From: an uncultured Clostridiaceae bacterium
GTDB taxonomy: Bacteria; Bacillota; Clostridia; TANB77; CAG-508
DNA length: 64,000 nt
Assembly (NCBI GenBank): GCA_946998225.1
Contig: CAMPYH010000001.1
Location: forward strand, 186,001 to 250,000
Direction of reading: 5' to 3'
A program made the position numbers and the translations under genes. Each line of letters opens with the position of its first letter. Positions within the stretch are counted from its first letter, which is position 1. Below the pieces are notes generated by a model. The model was given only the letters and a program-made list of their open reading frames with translations. It was not told where the DNA came from and did not search any database. Below, one piece after another: positions 8,675 through 16,579 of the stretch.

Positions 8675-10109
8675 AGAAAATGAATATATCAAAAAAATTT
8701 TAAAATTTTTTGAAGAAAAACAAATATTAATTTTAGGATTAGGTGTAGAAGGAAAATCTGCATTAAAATTTTTATTAGAAAATCTTAAAAATGAAAAAAT
8801 ACAAGTATTTGTTTTAGATAAAAACAAAGGTGTTAATGATTTAGAAGATATTTTATTAGACTTAAATATTAAAATGGAAAATATAAAAGTTAATTTTAAT
8901 ATGATAGATAAAAATGAATATGAAGATATAATGAAAGATAATTTAGATACTAAATATTCATTTAAAAATCTAGATGTAATATTAAAATCTCCTGGAATTA
9001 AAATTGAAGATGAAATTGTTAAGAAATATAATGAGAAAATATATTCACAAATAGAAATATTTTTAAAATATTTTAAAGGAATAACAATTGGTGTAACAGG
9101 AACAAAAGGAAAAAGTACAACATCATCACTTATTCACTTTATACTTACTGAATGTGGATACAAAAGTCATTTATTAGGAAATATCGGAAACCCTGTTTTT
9201 AATGAATTAGATGATATAAGTGAAAAAGATTTTGCAGTTATTGAACTTTCATCTTTTGCACTTGAATTTATTGATTCACCTACAACAATTGCAGCAATTA
9301 CAAATATTTTTGTTGCACACATAGATTACCATAAAGAATTGGAACAATATATTGATGCAAAATTAAAAATATTTAAAAATATAGATAATAGCATTAAAAA
9401 CAAAACAGCTAATGAAAAAGTTATTGAAGCAAATTTAAAACATATAAATAAATATGTTGGGGAAGTAACAGAAAATTTCGAAAAAGCAAAATATTTAGAA
9501 GATTATATAAATGTAGCAGAAAAAAATATAAATATACCAGAATCTAATTTATTAGGTGATCACAATAAAGTAAATATAAGATTAGTTAAAGATATTATAT
9601 TAAATTTAAGAGAATTAGGTTTTGAAAAAATAACTGAAAAAAATGTAGATGATGCAATAGAAAAATTTAAAGGATTAAAACATAGATTAGAAATTGTATA
9701 TCAAGATGAAAATGTAAGATATATAAATGATTCTATTGCAACTGTACCAGAAAGTACTATAAATGGAATAAAAGCTGTAACTGATCTTGAAACAATTATT
9801 TTAGGTGGTGATGATAAAATGCTACCTACAGAGGTTTTAATAGACTTTATAAATGGTTTGGACAATACTACTTTAAAAAACATTATACTTCTTCCAGATT
9901 CAGGAGAAAGAATAAAAGATAAGTTTAATAAAAACTTTAATATATTAATGGCTGAAAATGTAAGAGATGCTGTAATAAAGGCAAATAGCATCCATGAAAA
10001 AGGAAGTATATTATTATCTCCTGCTGCAAGAAGTTATGGACATTACAAAAATTTTGAAGACAGAGGAGATCAATTTAAAGACGAAGTATTAAAAAGTTTA
10101 AATAAATAA
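8667..10109 (+). CDS. murD: UDP-N-acetylmuramoylalanine--D-glutamate ligase MurD
   Basis: MurD adds D-glutamate to UDP-MurNAc-L-Ala in cytoplasmic peptidoglycan precursor synthesis. The ATP-binding loop GVTGTKGKSTT is at residues 142-152. The Mur ligase signature regions LLGNIGNP, AVIELSSF and GLKHRLE are visible. The C-terminal domain has the NDSIATVPEST and LSPAARSYGHY motifs typical of MurD. A GTG two codons upstream (8661) is possible. ATG 8667 is preferred, with AAAGGTG just before it. It overlaps the rarA 3' end by 8 bp. It is not in a dcw cluster here. Confidence 0.94.
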   Translation: MNRENEYIKKILKFFEEKQILILGLGVEGKSALKFLLENLKNEKIQVFVLDKNKGVNDLEDILLDLNIKMENIKVNFNMIDKNEYEDIMKDNLDTKYSFKNLDVILKSPGIKIEDEIVKKYNEKIYSQIEIFLKYFKGITIGVTGTKGKSTTSSLIHFILTECGYKSHLLGNIGNPVFNELDDISEKDFAVIELSSFALEFIDSPTTIAAITNIFVAHIDYHKELEQYIDAKLKIFKNIDNSIKNKTANEKVIEANLKHINKYVGEVTENFEKAKYLEDYINVAEKNINIPESNLLGDHNKVNIRLVKDIILNLRELGFEKITEKNVDDAIEKFKGLKHRLEIVYQDENVRYINDSIATVPESTINGIKAVTDLETIILGGDDKMLPTEVLIDFINGLDNTTLKNIILLPDSGERIKDKFNKNFNILMAENVRDAVIKANSIHEKGSILLSPAARSYGHYKNFEDRGDQFKDEVLKSLNK

Positions 10110-10149
10110 TTAAAAAGAAAGATAATTTATTACAATTATATTTGTTTAT

Positions 10150-10181
10150 GAGATGTTTAATGAAAAAACATCTCTATTTTT
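10150..10181 (+). terminator. Intrinsic terminator after murD
   Basis: Stem GAGATGTTT/AAACATCTC with loop AATGAAA, followed by TATTTTTATA. Confidence 0.85.
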
Positions 10182-10217
10182 ATATATTTATTATGAGATA
10201 TTGTATAAGAGGAAATA

Positions 10218-13200
10218 ATGTATAAGAAAAATAAACAAAGAAAAAGAATTATATCTACTTTAATTCTTACCATATATATATTGTTTGGAACATTAAATTT
10301 ATTTACATATGCAGAAAATAATAATTATGAAAAAGAAAATTTAAAAAACACTCTAAGTTTAAATAACATAGAAGCATATGTAAAAACATATAATGATTCC
10401 GAATTTGTAAGAAGTAAATCAACCAAAGATTCAACTCAAGATATTGTAAGTGAAATCTATCTTCCTTCAAATTATGAATATGGGAAAGACGATAGAATAA
10501 AGATAAATAAAAGATATCAAGAGGAGTTAGGACTTTGCTGGGCTTTTTCATCAATAAATGTAATTGAAACTTCAGCACAAAAACAATTAGGAGTTAGCTC
10601 AAATGAAGTTCTTTCAAGAAGATACTTAGACTATATATCTTCTAATACAATAAAAGGTAATTTATATAAAACAGGAAGACCGCTTGGTTATGGAAGCGAG
10701 CTTCAAATGGGAATTGCATATGGAGTAAATGGATCTGGACTTGTTTATGAAAAAGATTTTCCTATGCATTATGAGAATAAACAACTTTCTTTAAATGATT
10801 TGAAATTGCCTAAAGCACCATATAATGTAAAAGATTTTAAAGTATTTGATAAAATTACAAAAAAATATAGAAACGGAAAAATAAGATACTATTTAAATAA
10901 TGAAGATGTAAGAGAATTGCACAGTAAAGAAATTGGAAATATTAGAAAAAAGATTAAAGAACATGTTATGACAAAAGGTGCAGTAGCTACAAAAATATTT
11001 GTAAAAGAAGGACGTACAGGAAAAGAATTTTATTCAGGAACAGGAAAGCATTTATTTATACATCCAGAAAATCCTGTAACAGTAAATCATGCAGTAACTA
11101 TTGTAGGTTGGGATGATAATATTTCTAAAGAATTATTTAGAGATCCAATTAGTAAAAAAACACCAGAAAATAATGGAGCTTGGATTATTGAAGATACAAG
11201 AGGAGGACTTCCAAGAGGTCTTCAAAGAGATGATACAAGATATTATGTTTCATATGATAGTGTAAATGTTGAATCATCATACTTAATTGGTGTTGAGTCT
11301 ATGAGAAGAGTAAATAATTCAACTGAAAAAACATACACAGATTATTCTTGGGGACCAAATGCTGGAATTGGAATATCTGGACAAAATGGATCAGAAATAA
11401 AATCTGTTGAACTTGTAAAGGTATTTGAAAAAACTGAAGATACACTTGAAAGAATAAAAGGTGTAGGAATATATACGAGTGAACCTGTAGATGTTGAAGT
11501 TGCAGTTATACCAGTTTTAAGATTTCAAGGAAAGCAAATTGATGCATTAAGTAGAGATAATACAAGTTATATTAATAAAAAATTTAGTTTAATTAATGAT
11601 GGATATAGTTATTTAGATATATCAGATATTGAAAATAATAAAATAACTGCAAAAAACGGTGAGAAATTTGCAATAAAACTTAAATATACATCACAATCAA
11701 ATGGTGTATTAATCGGTGTAGATGTTAAAAGACCACTTAATGCAGGACCAGAAATAACTAAAATTAGTATGGAAAAAGAATTTAAGCCAGATACATCATA
11801 TTTAAGAATAAATAATTCAGATAATGTTTATGGAAATAATGAAGGATTCTTATCATTATATGGAACAGAAGGATCAGAATTAAGAATAGATAATTTATCT
11901 CGTGAAAAGAAATTACCAATAAATGTTTATGCAGAGAGTGCAGAACAATTTGATGTATGTTTTGATCTTAATGGAGGTATAGGAAATGCTCCTTCACAAA
12001 AGGTAGGTAAATACCAAAAAGCACAAAGACCATCTGATCCAGTAAAAAAAGGATATATATTTAAAGGATGGACGCCAGATATAAATGAAAAAATAATAAG
12101 AAACACAACTTTTAAGGCAATTTGGGAAAAAGATAATACACAAATACAATATAGAGTAAGTTTTGACTTAAAAGGTGGAAATATTGATGGAAATAGAGAT
12201 ATAAATCCAATTCAAGTTAAGGCAGGAGAAATCATAAAAATAATAAAAGATCCAACAAAAGAAGGATATACTTTTATAGGATGGTTTCCAGATATCAAAA
12301 AGCCAATAAACAGTAATACAACATTTCAGGCTTTATGGAGCAAAAATCCAGATGAAAAGATTAAACATAGAGTAAGTTTCGATTTACAAGGTGGAATTGG
12401 AAACTATGGTTCTTTTGATGTTGAAGATGGCACAATATTACAAAAACCAAAAGATCCAAGTAGATCAGAATATATATTCTCACATTGGGAACCAGATATA
12501 ACAAAACCAATAAGAAAAGATACTGAATTTAAAGCAATATGGTTACCTAAAGACGTAGGTTTTACTTTAAAATATAATATTGAATCTAAATCAGATTTAA
12601 TTAAAGTAATACCATATGGTAAAAAACCAAGTGAATATCTAAACGATTTTGAAAAAAATCCTAAAAAGGAAGGATATATATTTTTAGGTTGGGAGCCTAG
12701 CTTAGATGAACCTTTATTAGATAAATATACTGTTTTTGAAGCTAAGTGGAAAAAGGAACCTAAAGGTGAGGCCTTAATTAGTTTTTATTCAGATCGAGGA
12801 AGATTATATAAACAAAAAAGTATTAAGATAGATGAAAAGGTTACTAAAGAATTCCTTGAAGAAGTAGGAGAACCTACAAAAGATAAGTATGAATTTATTG
12901 GTTGGGATTATGATTTTTCAAAAGCGATTACAGAAGATGTAAATATTTTTGCAAAATGGACTGAGGAATTAGAAGACGAAGTAAAAATAGATTTTGATTT
13001 AAATGGAGGATATTTCTTTTTAAACTCAACACTTACATATAGTAAAAAAAGAAATGAATCTTTTAGTGATTGGTTAGATAAAATGCTTGAAATTACAGGA
13101 CAAAGTATAAATCAAAAAGTGCCAAGTAAAAAAGGATATACATTTGTTTGTTGGGTAGATAAAAGCACAAATATAAGATATCCAAATACAAAAGAATTAA

Positions 13201-13832
13201 AAAATAAATATGAATTAAAAGCAGTTTGGACAGATGAAGATAAATACAAGAATATTGAAGATATAATAAACGATGCATACAAGAAATTTGATGCAAAAGA
13301 TGAAGAAAGTAAAATAGAAGATATAAATCAATTTATTCTAAATAAAAACAATTCAGAAAATAATAACAACAAAGGAAATACAATTTCTGGAGAAAATCAA
13401 ACAAATAACGGTAATAGCACTAATCCAAATCAAAATAATTATAATAAAAACAACTATGAAAACAGGAATGAAAATAATAATCAAAATAGAGATATAAATA
13501 GAAATACAAATAGAAATACAAATAGAAATACAAATGTAAATAATCAACAATATGGAAGAGAACGAGAAAAAAGCTATTCAAGGCCAATGACATTCTATGA
13601 ACCAATGGGAAGAGAAAATAGAAAAGAGACAAATAGTTTAGAAATAAATAATCCAAATAGAGAAAGTGAAAGAGAAAAATACAAAAAACCAGAAACAGGA
13701 AATCCTAAAGCTGGACTTCAATCTAATTTAAAAGTATACATGGGCATGATATTATTAACTATTATTTCAATTTATTATGGATTTAAAATATTTAGAATAA
13801 ACAAAACAAATAAAAGAAAAAATATATATTAA
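10218..13832 (+). CDS. Large cell-surface protein: papain-like domain, InlB-type repeats, LPXTG-like anchor
   Basis: A 1204-aa secreted protein. A signal peptide ends near residue 32 (TYA/EN). A papain-fold (C1) domain follows: Cys107 in GLCWAFSS and His291 in VNHAVTIVGWDD. The usual Asn motif (NSWG) reads EDTRG with Asp326. From about residue 575 there are about six InlB B/Listeria-Bacteroides repeats (FDLNGG ... GYIFKGW ... FKAIW). Next comes an N-rich, repetitive linker (tandem NTNR, a 12-bp DNA repeat near 13500). The C-terminus has KPETG at 1157-1161, a hydrophobic helix and a basic tail, resembling a sortase signal with K in place of L. It is probably a wall-anchored protease or adhesin, monocistronic between two terminators. 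Confidence 0.88.
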   Translation: MYKKNKQRKRIISTLILTIYILFGTLNLFTYAENNNYEKENLKNTLSLNNIEAYVKTYNDSEFVRSKSTKDSTQDIVSEIYLPSNYEYGKDDRIKINKRYQEELGLCWAFSSINVIETSAQKQLGVSSNEVLSRRYLDYISSNTIKGNLYKTGRPLGYGSELQMGIAYGVNGSGLVYEKDFPMHYENKQLSLNDLKLPKAPYNVKDFKVFDKITKKYRNGKIRYYLNNEDVRELHSKEIGNIRKKIKEHVMTKGAVATKIFVKEGRTGKEFYSGTGKHLFIHPENPVTVNHAVTIVGWDDNISKELFRDPISKKTPENNGAWIIEDTRGGLPRGLQRDDTRYYVSYDSVNVESSYLIGVESMRRVNNSTEKTYTDYSWGPNAGIGISGQNGSEIKSVELVKVFEKTEDTLERIKGVGIYTSEPVDVEVAVIPVLRFQGKQIDALSRDNTSYINKKFSLINDGYSYLDISDIENNKITAKNGEKFAIKLKYTSQSNGVLIGVDVKRPLNAGPEITKISMEKEFKPDTSYLRINNSDNVYGNNEGFLSLYGTEGSELRIDNLSREKKLPINVYAESAEQFDVCFDLNGGIGNAPSQKVGKYQKAQRPSDPVKKGYIFKGWTPDINEKIIRNTTFKAIWEKDNTQIQYRVSFDLKGGNIDGNRDINPIQVKAGEIIKIIKDPTKEGYTFIGWFPDIKKPINSNTTFQALWSKNPDEKIKHRVSFDLQGGIGNYGSFDVEDGTILQKPKDPSRSEYIFSHWEPDITKPIRKDTEFKAIWLPKDVGFTLKYNIESKSDLIKVIPYGKKPSEYLNDFEKNPKKEGYIFLGWEPSLDEPLLDKYTVFEAKWKKEPKGEALISFYSDRGRLYKQKSIKIDEKVTKEFLEEVGEPTKDKYEFIGWDYDFSKAITEDVNIFAKWTEELEDEVKIDFDLNGGYFFLNSTLTYSKKRNESFSDWLDKMLEITGQSINQKVPSKKGYTFVCWVDKSTNIRYPNTKELKNKYELKAVWTDEDKYKNIEDIINDAYKKFDAKDEESKIEDINQFILNKNNSENNNNKGNTISGENQTNNGNSTNPNQNNYNKNNYENRNENNNQNRDINRNTNRNTNRNTNVNNQQYGREREKSYSRPMTFYEPMGRENRKETNSLEINNPNRESEREKYKKPETGNPKAGLQSNLKVYMGMILLTIISIYYGFKIFRINKTNKRKNIY

Positions 13833-13864
13833 AAAGATGCACAAATAGTGCATCTTTATTATTT
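13833..13864 (+). terminator. Intrinsic terminator after the surface-protein gene
   Basis: Perfect stem AAAGATGCAC/GTGCATCTTT with loop AAATA, then ATTATTTAT. It starts directly after the TAA. Confidence 0.88.
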
Positions 13865-13883
13865 ATATAAAATGAAAAATAAA

Positions 13884-13920
13884 ATAAAAAAAGCTTTATA
13901 ACACAAAGATTATAAGGCTT
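13884..13920 (-). terminator. Terminator-like hairpin, near-copy of the tRNA-Arg terminator
   Basis: On the minus strand AAGCCTTATAA pairs with TTATAAAGCTT around an 8-base loop and runs into TTTTTATTTTATTTTT. The same hairpin arm recurs next to tRNA-Arg at 15536-15546. No minus-strand gene directly upstream would need it, so it looks like the original tRNA-Arg terminator displaced by an insertion. Confidence 0.65.
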
Positions 13921-13930
13921 AAATATTGGT
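13908..13930. repeat. Distal copy of a 23-bp direct repeat (candidate attachment site)
   Basis: The 23 bases starting GATTATAAGG and ending ATATTGGT are identical to 15534-15556. The second copy reaches into the tRNA-Arg 3' CCA end. Similarity continues weakly upstream (TTAtAAC-aCAA versus TTAcAACcgCAA). The pair brackets about 1.6 kb of small ORFs and remnants, as attL/attR would. Confidence 0.7.
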
Positions 13931-13938
13931 CACTAATT
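13926..13938 (+). repeat. Left terminal motif TTGGTCACTAATT
   Basis: This 13-mer is an imperfect inverted copy (2 mismatches) of the motif at 15486-15498, whose minus strand reads TTGGTCAGTAGTT. Each copy lies close to one of the two 23-bp repeat copies. The 13833-14460 interval otherwise has only the promoter, RNA and pseudogene listed next. Confidence 0.55.
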
Positions 13939-14064
13939 CAAAAATGGTAAAAAAATAAAAGCTATAAAAAAATATTAAATTTCTTAATTATTAAAAGAAG
14001 AAGTAAGGATAAATTAGATATGGATTTAAATTTATTAGTAGATTATTAAACTAACGATTAAAAT

Positions 14065-14094
14065 TTGACATAATGAAGTTAAGACAAATATAAT
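14065..14094 (+). promoter_or_regulatory. Consensus sigma-A promoter in the tRNA-Arg island
   Basis: TTGACA at 14065-14070 and TATAAT at 14089-14094 have an 18-bp spacer. Both hexamers are perfect. It points to a short terminated transcript starting near 14101. Confidence 0.8.
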
Positions 14095-14100
14095 ATAAAT

Positions 14101-14153
14101 ATCTCATGGAATTTCACTATTCCTGAAAGAGTAGTTTTGTGCTACTCTTTTTA
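14101..14153 (+). ncRNA. Candidate ~50-nt small RNA with two hairpins
   Basis: The start is inferred from the consensus promoter 7 bp upstream. It contains a small GGAA...TTCC hairpin and then a 9-bp perfect stem AAAGAGTAG/CTACTCTTT with a 7-base loop, followed by T residues. No ORF fits. It resembles a counter-transcribed or leader RNA of a mobile element. Attenuation of the genes downstream is the alternative. Confidence 0.55.
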
Positions 14154-14256
14154 TTATGGAAAGTAAAAGTCAAGAAAAGAAAAAATTATATTTTTAGAAA
14201 ATCAGATATTGAATTATCAAAGCATTTTTATTAAATTATAATCAAAGGATTGAAAA

Positions 14257-14482
14257 AACAATTTAAGTGATAATGAAATAATTGATTTTATAAAAAACAC
14301 TAAAATTAACTATGTTGAATTAAAGAATATGAAAAATGTAAGGTACGGGGGAATATAAAGGTTTATATATAAGAGTTATATCAAATAAAGCGAATACAGA
14401 ACAAATATCTATTAGTTTTAACAAGACTGATGTATCAATAACAAAGGAGAAAAATAATTTATGGGAAAAAAAGAATACTTAG
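14257..14482 (+). pseudogene. Frameshifted remnant of an unknown accessory gene
   Basis: One frame reads NNLSDNEIIDFIKNTKINYV and continues to NVRYGG, then stops at 14356. Using four instead of five G at 14347-14351 shifts it into an open frame reading GEYKGLYIRVISNKANTEQ and ISISFNKTDVSITKE, ending at TAG 14480-14482. The join is smooth, so a 1-base insertion in a G-run is the likely lesion. The family is not recognised. Its end overlaps the next ORF. Confidence 0.5.
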
Positions 14483-14727
14483 ACATGATAATGTTATATA
14501 TTTTAAAAAAAATTAAAACTATTGATGAAATAGTTGATTTTTATGATGAAATAGTTCTTCAAGCCCCTTATAATGAAAAAGATAATGTATTCAGAAAATT
14601 TCTGCTTGAATTAGACGATTTATCAGAAGAGTTCGAATATACGGAAGATATAAATGAATTAAAAAAATATGATGTAAAACTTATTAAGATAATGAAAAAA
14701 TATAATTACTTAAAAGACACTAAATAG
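14461..14727 (+). CDS. Small acidic hypothetical protein of the tRNA-Arg island
   Basis: An 88-aa acidic, helical protein with no membrane segment. An AAAGGAG box lies 8-9 bp before the ATG. Its C-terminus (YDVKLIKIMKKYNYLK) resembles that of the 107-aa protein at 4224-4547. The DNA around its stop (CTAAATAGTATCTTTTT) is almost the same as around the stop of the 65-aa ORF at 15227 (CTAAATAGTGTCTTTTT), which suggests duplicated cassette ends. Function is unknown. Confidence 0.6.
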   Translation: MGKKEYLDMIMLYILKKIKTIDEIVDFYDEIVLQAPYNEKDNVFRKFLLELDDLSEEFEYTEDINELKKYDVKLIKIMKKYNYLKDTK

Positions 14728-14763
14728 TATCTTTTTATTTCAATAATTGATTTGATTAATTAA

Positions 14764-15008
14764 AAAAAATTAGGAGCTTTTTTAGATCGAAGAATGAAAA
14801 AAGCGAACGAAAACAGAGAAGAAAAAACAAGAATGCAATTTGAATTGAGTCAGATTGCAGAGAATGAAAAGAAAGACAAGTGAACAGTAAAAGTTGGAAT
14901 AGCAAAAAAGATAGCTAAAAAAAAGAAAAGCATGTTTATAGGCGTGAGCCGGTATATCAAACAATATGGTGACAACAAATATAAAGATGGGGAATCTAAT
15001 ACAAGTTA
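14764..15008 (+). pseudogene. Basic ORF interrupted by an in-frame TGA
   Basis: A frame with ATG at 14794 reads MKKANENREEKTRMQFELSQ and continues to NEKKDK, then TGA at 14881-14883. The same frame goes on as TVKVGIAKKIAKKKKSMFIG and SRYIKQYGDNKYKDGES to TAG at 15006. The uninterrupted 71-codon reading is basic at its C-terminal side. It is probably a decayed mobile-element gene. Because TGA is otherwise unused as a stop in this window, readthrough should also be considered. Confidence 0.4.
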
Positions 15009-15029
15009 GTCCACGTACTAAGAGGTAAA

Positions 15030-15227
15030 ATGAAATTAACAGAAAAGCAAATTAAGTTGTTAAAAAAATATGAAGTTAATTATAAAGTTGAAGATATAGA
15101 TAATCTATTGATTAACATTGATTTAATAATGACTAAATATTTAGATGAAAATGATGAGCCTACTGAAGATTTTCTCATTTTAGAAAAATTATATGATGAA
15201 ATATATGATTCGGAAGATGCTAAATAG
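15030..15227 (+). CDS. Small acidic accessory protein (65 aa)
   Basis: A 65-aa protein starting LTEKQIKLLKKYEVNYK and ending in an acidic helix (LYDEIYDSEDAK). This resembles small proteins of unknown role that often accompany Gram-positive integrative elements; I give that by recollection of pattern, not by search. The ribosome-binding site is AAGAGGTAAA. It lies inside the region bounded by the 23-bp direct repeats. Confidence 0.6.
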   Translation: MKLTEKQIKLLKKYEVNYKVEDIDNLLINIDLIMTKYLDENDEPTEDFLILEKLYDEIYDSEDAK

Positions 15228-15304
15228 TGTCTTTTTTTATGGCCGAAACATGAAAAATATCTAATATATTAAATGGAGAAAAGATATAATAATATAAGGA
15301 AAAT

Positions 15305-15376
15305 ATGAATATAGAAAATGAAATAAAAGAGATAAAAAAAGAAATTGATTCTTTAAAAGAAGAGATAACTTTATGA
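15305..15376 (+). other. 23-codon micro-ORF ending in TGA, ATGA-coupled to an 18-codon ORF
   Basis: ATAAGGAAAAT precedes ATG 15305. The peptide is a short E/K/I helix (MNIENEIKEIKKEIDSLKEE). Its TGA overlaps ATG 15373 of an 18-residue ORF (MKAGKEETPKRKFFGTDN). These are either micro-peptides or remnants. Apart from the terminator and motifs listed separately, 15228-15552 contains nothing else I can support. Confidence 0.3.
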
Positions 15377-15454
15377 AAGCGGGAAAAGAAGAAACACCTA
15401 AAAGAAAATTTTTTGGTACAGATAATTAATTAAATTTGAAAATCATATAACTCT

Positions 15455-15482
15455 AAAGAGAGTTTAGTCTCTCTTTTTTATT
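15455..15482 (+). terminator. Intrinsic terminator at the right end of the island
   Basis: Stem AAAGAGAG/CTCTCTTT with loop TTTAGT, then TTTATTT. Confidence 0.8.
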
Positions 15483-15485
15483 TCT

Positions 15486-15509
15486 AACTACTGACCAACC
15501 ACTGACAAA
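15486..15509 (-). repeat. Right terminal tandem motif near tRNA-Arg
   Basis: The minus strand reads TTTGTCAGTGG followed by TTGGTCAGTAG and TT, that is two 11-bp units. It is inverted relative to the left motif at 13926 and nearly identical to 16580-16604 beside tRNA-Thr. The suggested function is recombinase arm binding. Confidence 0.55.
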
Positions 15510-15546
15510 AAAATTAAACCTTACAACCGCAAGGATTATAAGGCTT
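15507..15546 (-). terminator. tRNA-Arg terminator
   Basis: On the minus strand AAGCCTTATAA pairs, with G-U wobbles, with TTGTAAGGTTT around a 9-base loop and is followed by AATTTTTTT. It starts 6 bp after the tRNA-Arg 3' end and overlaps the 23-bp direct repeat. Confidence 0.75.
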
Positions 15547-15552
15547 AAATAT

Positions 15553-15556
<4 letters not shown>
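15534..15556. repeat. tRNA-proximal copy of the 23-bp direct repeat (candidate attachment site)
   Basis: Identical to 13908-13930. Its last four bases (15553-15556) are the CCA and discriminator of tRNA-Arg, and the rest is the tRNA terminator arm. A tRNA 3' boundary is a classic target for tyrosine recombinases. Confidence 0.7.
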
Positions 15557-15629
<73 letters not shown>

Positions 15630-15639
15630 AACTAAATTA

Positions 15640-15668
15640 AGTATAGTTAAATTGATTATATAAGTCAA
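15640..15668 (-). promoter_or_regulatory. Promoter of tRNA-Arg
   Basis: On the minus strand TTGACT (15663-15668 complement) and TATACT (15640-15645 complement) have a 17-bp spacer. The -10 ends 10 bp before the tRNA 5' end. Confidence 0.85.
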
Positions 15669-15688
15669 TAAAAAGTGTTGTTTGTTAT

Positions 15689-16002
15689 ATGATAAAAATG
15701 GATGAGAAAATTCTTACAAATTAGTTCGAAGAAGATAATTACATTCAAAAAATATATGTTGATTATTTTAATGAATATGATAAAATACTTACAAAATTAC
15801 TTCCATTAACGCTAAAAAAGTCTTAATGAGAAGGGAAAGATTTACTATTCGGCGTGTCAGTTATTAAATTAAATGTACTTCGAAGATCTAATTAAAAAAC
15901 ATCCTAAATACAGATGTGGGATAAATTAATCATTTGTTAATTCTATTCAAAAAGAATATAGAAGCAAACGAAATATTAGAAGTTTTAAAAAGGAAATAAA
16001 AA
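15689..16002 (+). pseudogene. Decayed coding sequence upstream of the 69-aa ORF
   Basis: Frame from ATG 15689: MIKMDEKILTN, TAG, then FEEDNYIQKIYVDYFNEYDK and ILTKLLPLTLKKS to TAA 15824. The following 170 bases give further protein-like pieces in shifting frames (GKIYYSACQLLN and MYFEDLIKKHPKYRCGIN), each cut by TAA or TAG. The composition is coding-like but multiply broken. It is probably mobile-element debris, and the family is not recognised. Confidence 0.4.
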
Positions 16003-16212
16003 ATGTTAGATAACGAATTAGAAAAGCAGTTATATATTTTAGGAAAAAATTTTTGTGATTATATGATGGAGAGCCCTAATGACGATTTTGATTACTATGA
16101 AGAATTAAATAAATTCATAGAAGAAAATGCTTCTAATGAATTAAAGCAATATATGAATGAAATGGAAGAAGCACGTGAAGAAGCAAGAAAACAAGGAATA
16201 ATATTGGATTAA
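16003..16212 (+). CDS. Small acidic hypothetical protein (69 aa)
   Basis: A 69-aa acidic, helical protein (pattern NDDFDYYEELNKFIEEN and EMEEAREEARKQG), with AAAAGGAAAT before the ATG. No domain is recognised. It lies between decayed DNA and a structured RNA candidate, on the 3' side of the tRNA-Lys-Glu-Thr operon, like the small acidic ORFs at 4224 and 14461. It could be a surviving cargo gene of a degraded element. Confidence 0.55.
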   Translation: MLDNELEKQLYILGKNFCDYMMESPNDDFDYYEELNKFIEENASNELKQYMNEMEEAREEARKQGIILD

Positions 16213-16385
16213 ATTTAATACTTGTTAGTGTAAAGAATGAGAACTAAATAGAAGTGTAAATAAAAAACAAAATGTAAATTTAGTTTGAATTTAAAAAGGA
16301 AAATAGATGTTACATATCATAAACTATTATGGAGTTACTAGGTAGGAAATGCTTTGTTGGTATTCTGAAAAGGTTTAAATAAAAC

Positions 16386-16497
16386 ATAAAAAACAGGGCA
16401 AACGCCCCCTTCATATATACATCGGCTATATATACTGCTCTCTTAGAATTAATCAAAATTAACCTAAGGTGGACAGGACGTTGCCCTTTTATGCAAG
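16386..16497 (-). ncRNA. Structured RNA candidate, three-way-junction fold
   Basis: A closing stem joins GGGCAAACG (16396-16404) and CGTTGCCC (16479-16486). Inside are a hairpin with ATATATA/TATATAT arms (16413-16433) and one with CTTAG-ATTAA / TTAAT-CTAAG arms (16442-16468), plus a C-rich single-stranded part. On the minus strand the closing stem is followed by TGTTTTTT, on the plus strand only by TTTTATG, so minus is preferred. It is clearly richer in GC than its surroundings. No ORF over 12 codons fits. The rest of 16213-16647 holds only the hairpin and motif listed next. Confidence 0.55.
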
Positions 16498-16528
16498 TGA
16501 ATTATAGCATTAATAAAACAAAAAGTAA

Positions 16529-16574
16529 AAGTAACAAAAAAGAGGTTCTAACGATACCTCAATTTTTGTTACTT
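16529..16574. terminator. Long bidirectional terminator hairpin
   Basis: Arms AAGTAACAAAAA-GAGGT and ACCTC-ATTTTTGTTACTT around a 9-base loop give a long stem with an internal A/T tract on both strands. It probably ends the leftward tRNA operon. Confidence 0.7.
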
Positions 16575-16579
16575 AATTT

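Noticed and set aside
10303..10578. 91-codon minus-strand ORF
   Set aside because: It is antisense to the start of the surface protein, including its signal peptide and CWAFS motif, and has no ribosome-binding site.
13490..13545. CRISPR-like short repeat
   Set aside because: The 12-bp AT-rich repeat is in frame and encodes tandem NTNR in the surface-protein linker.
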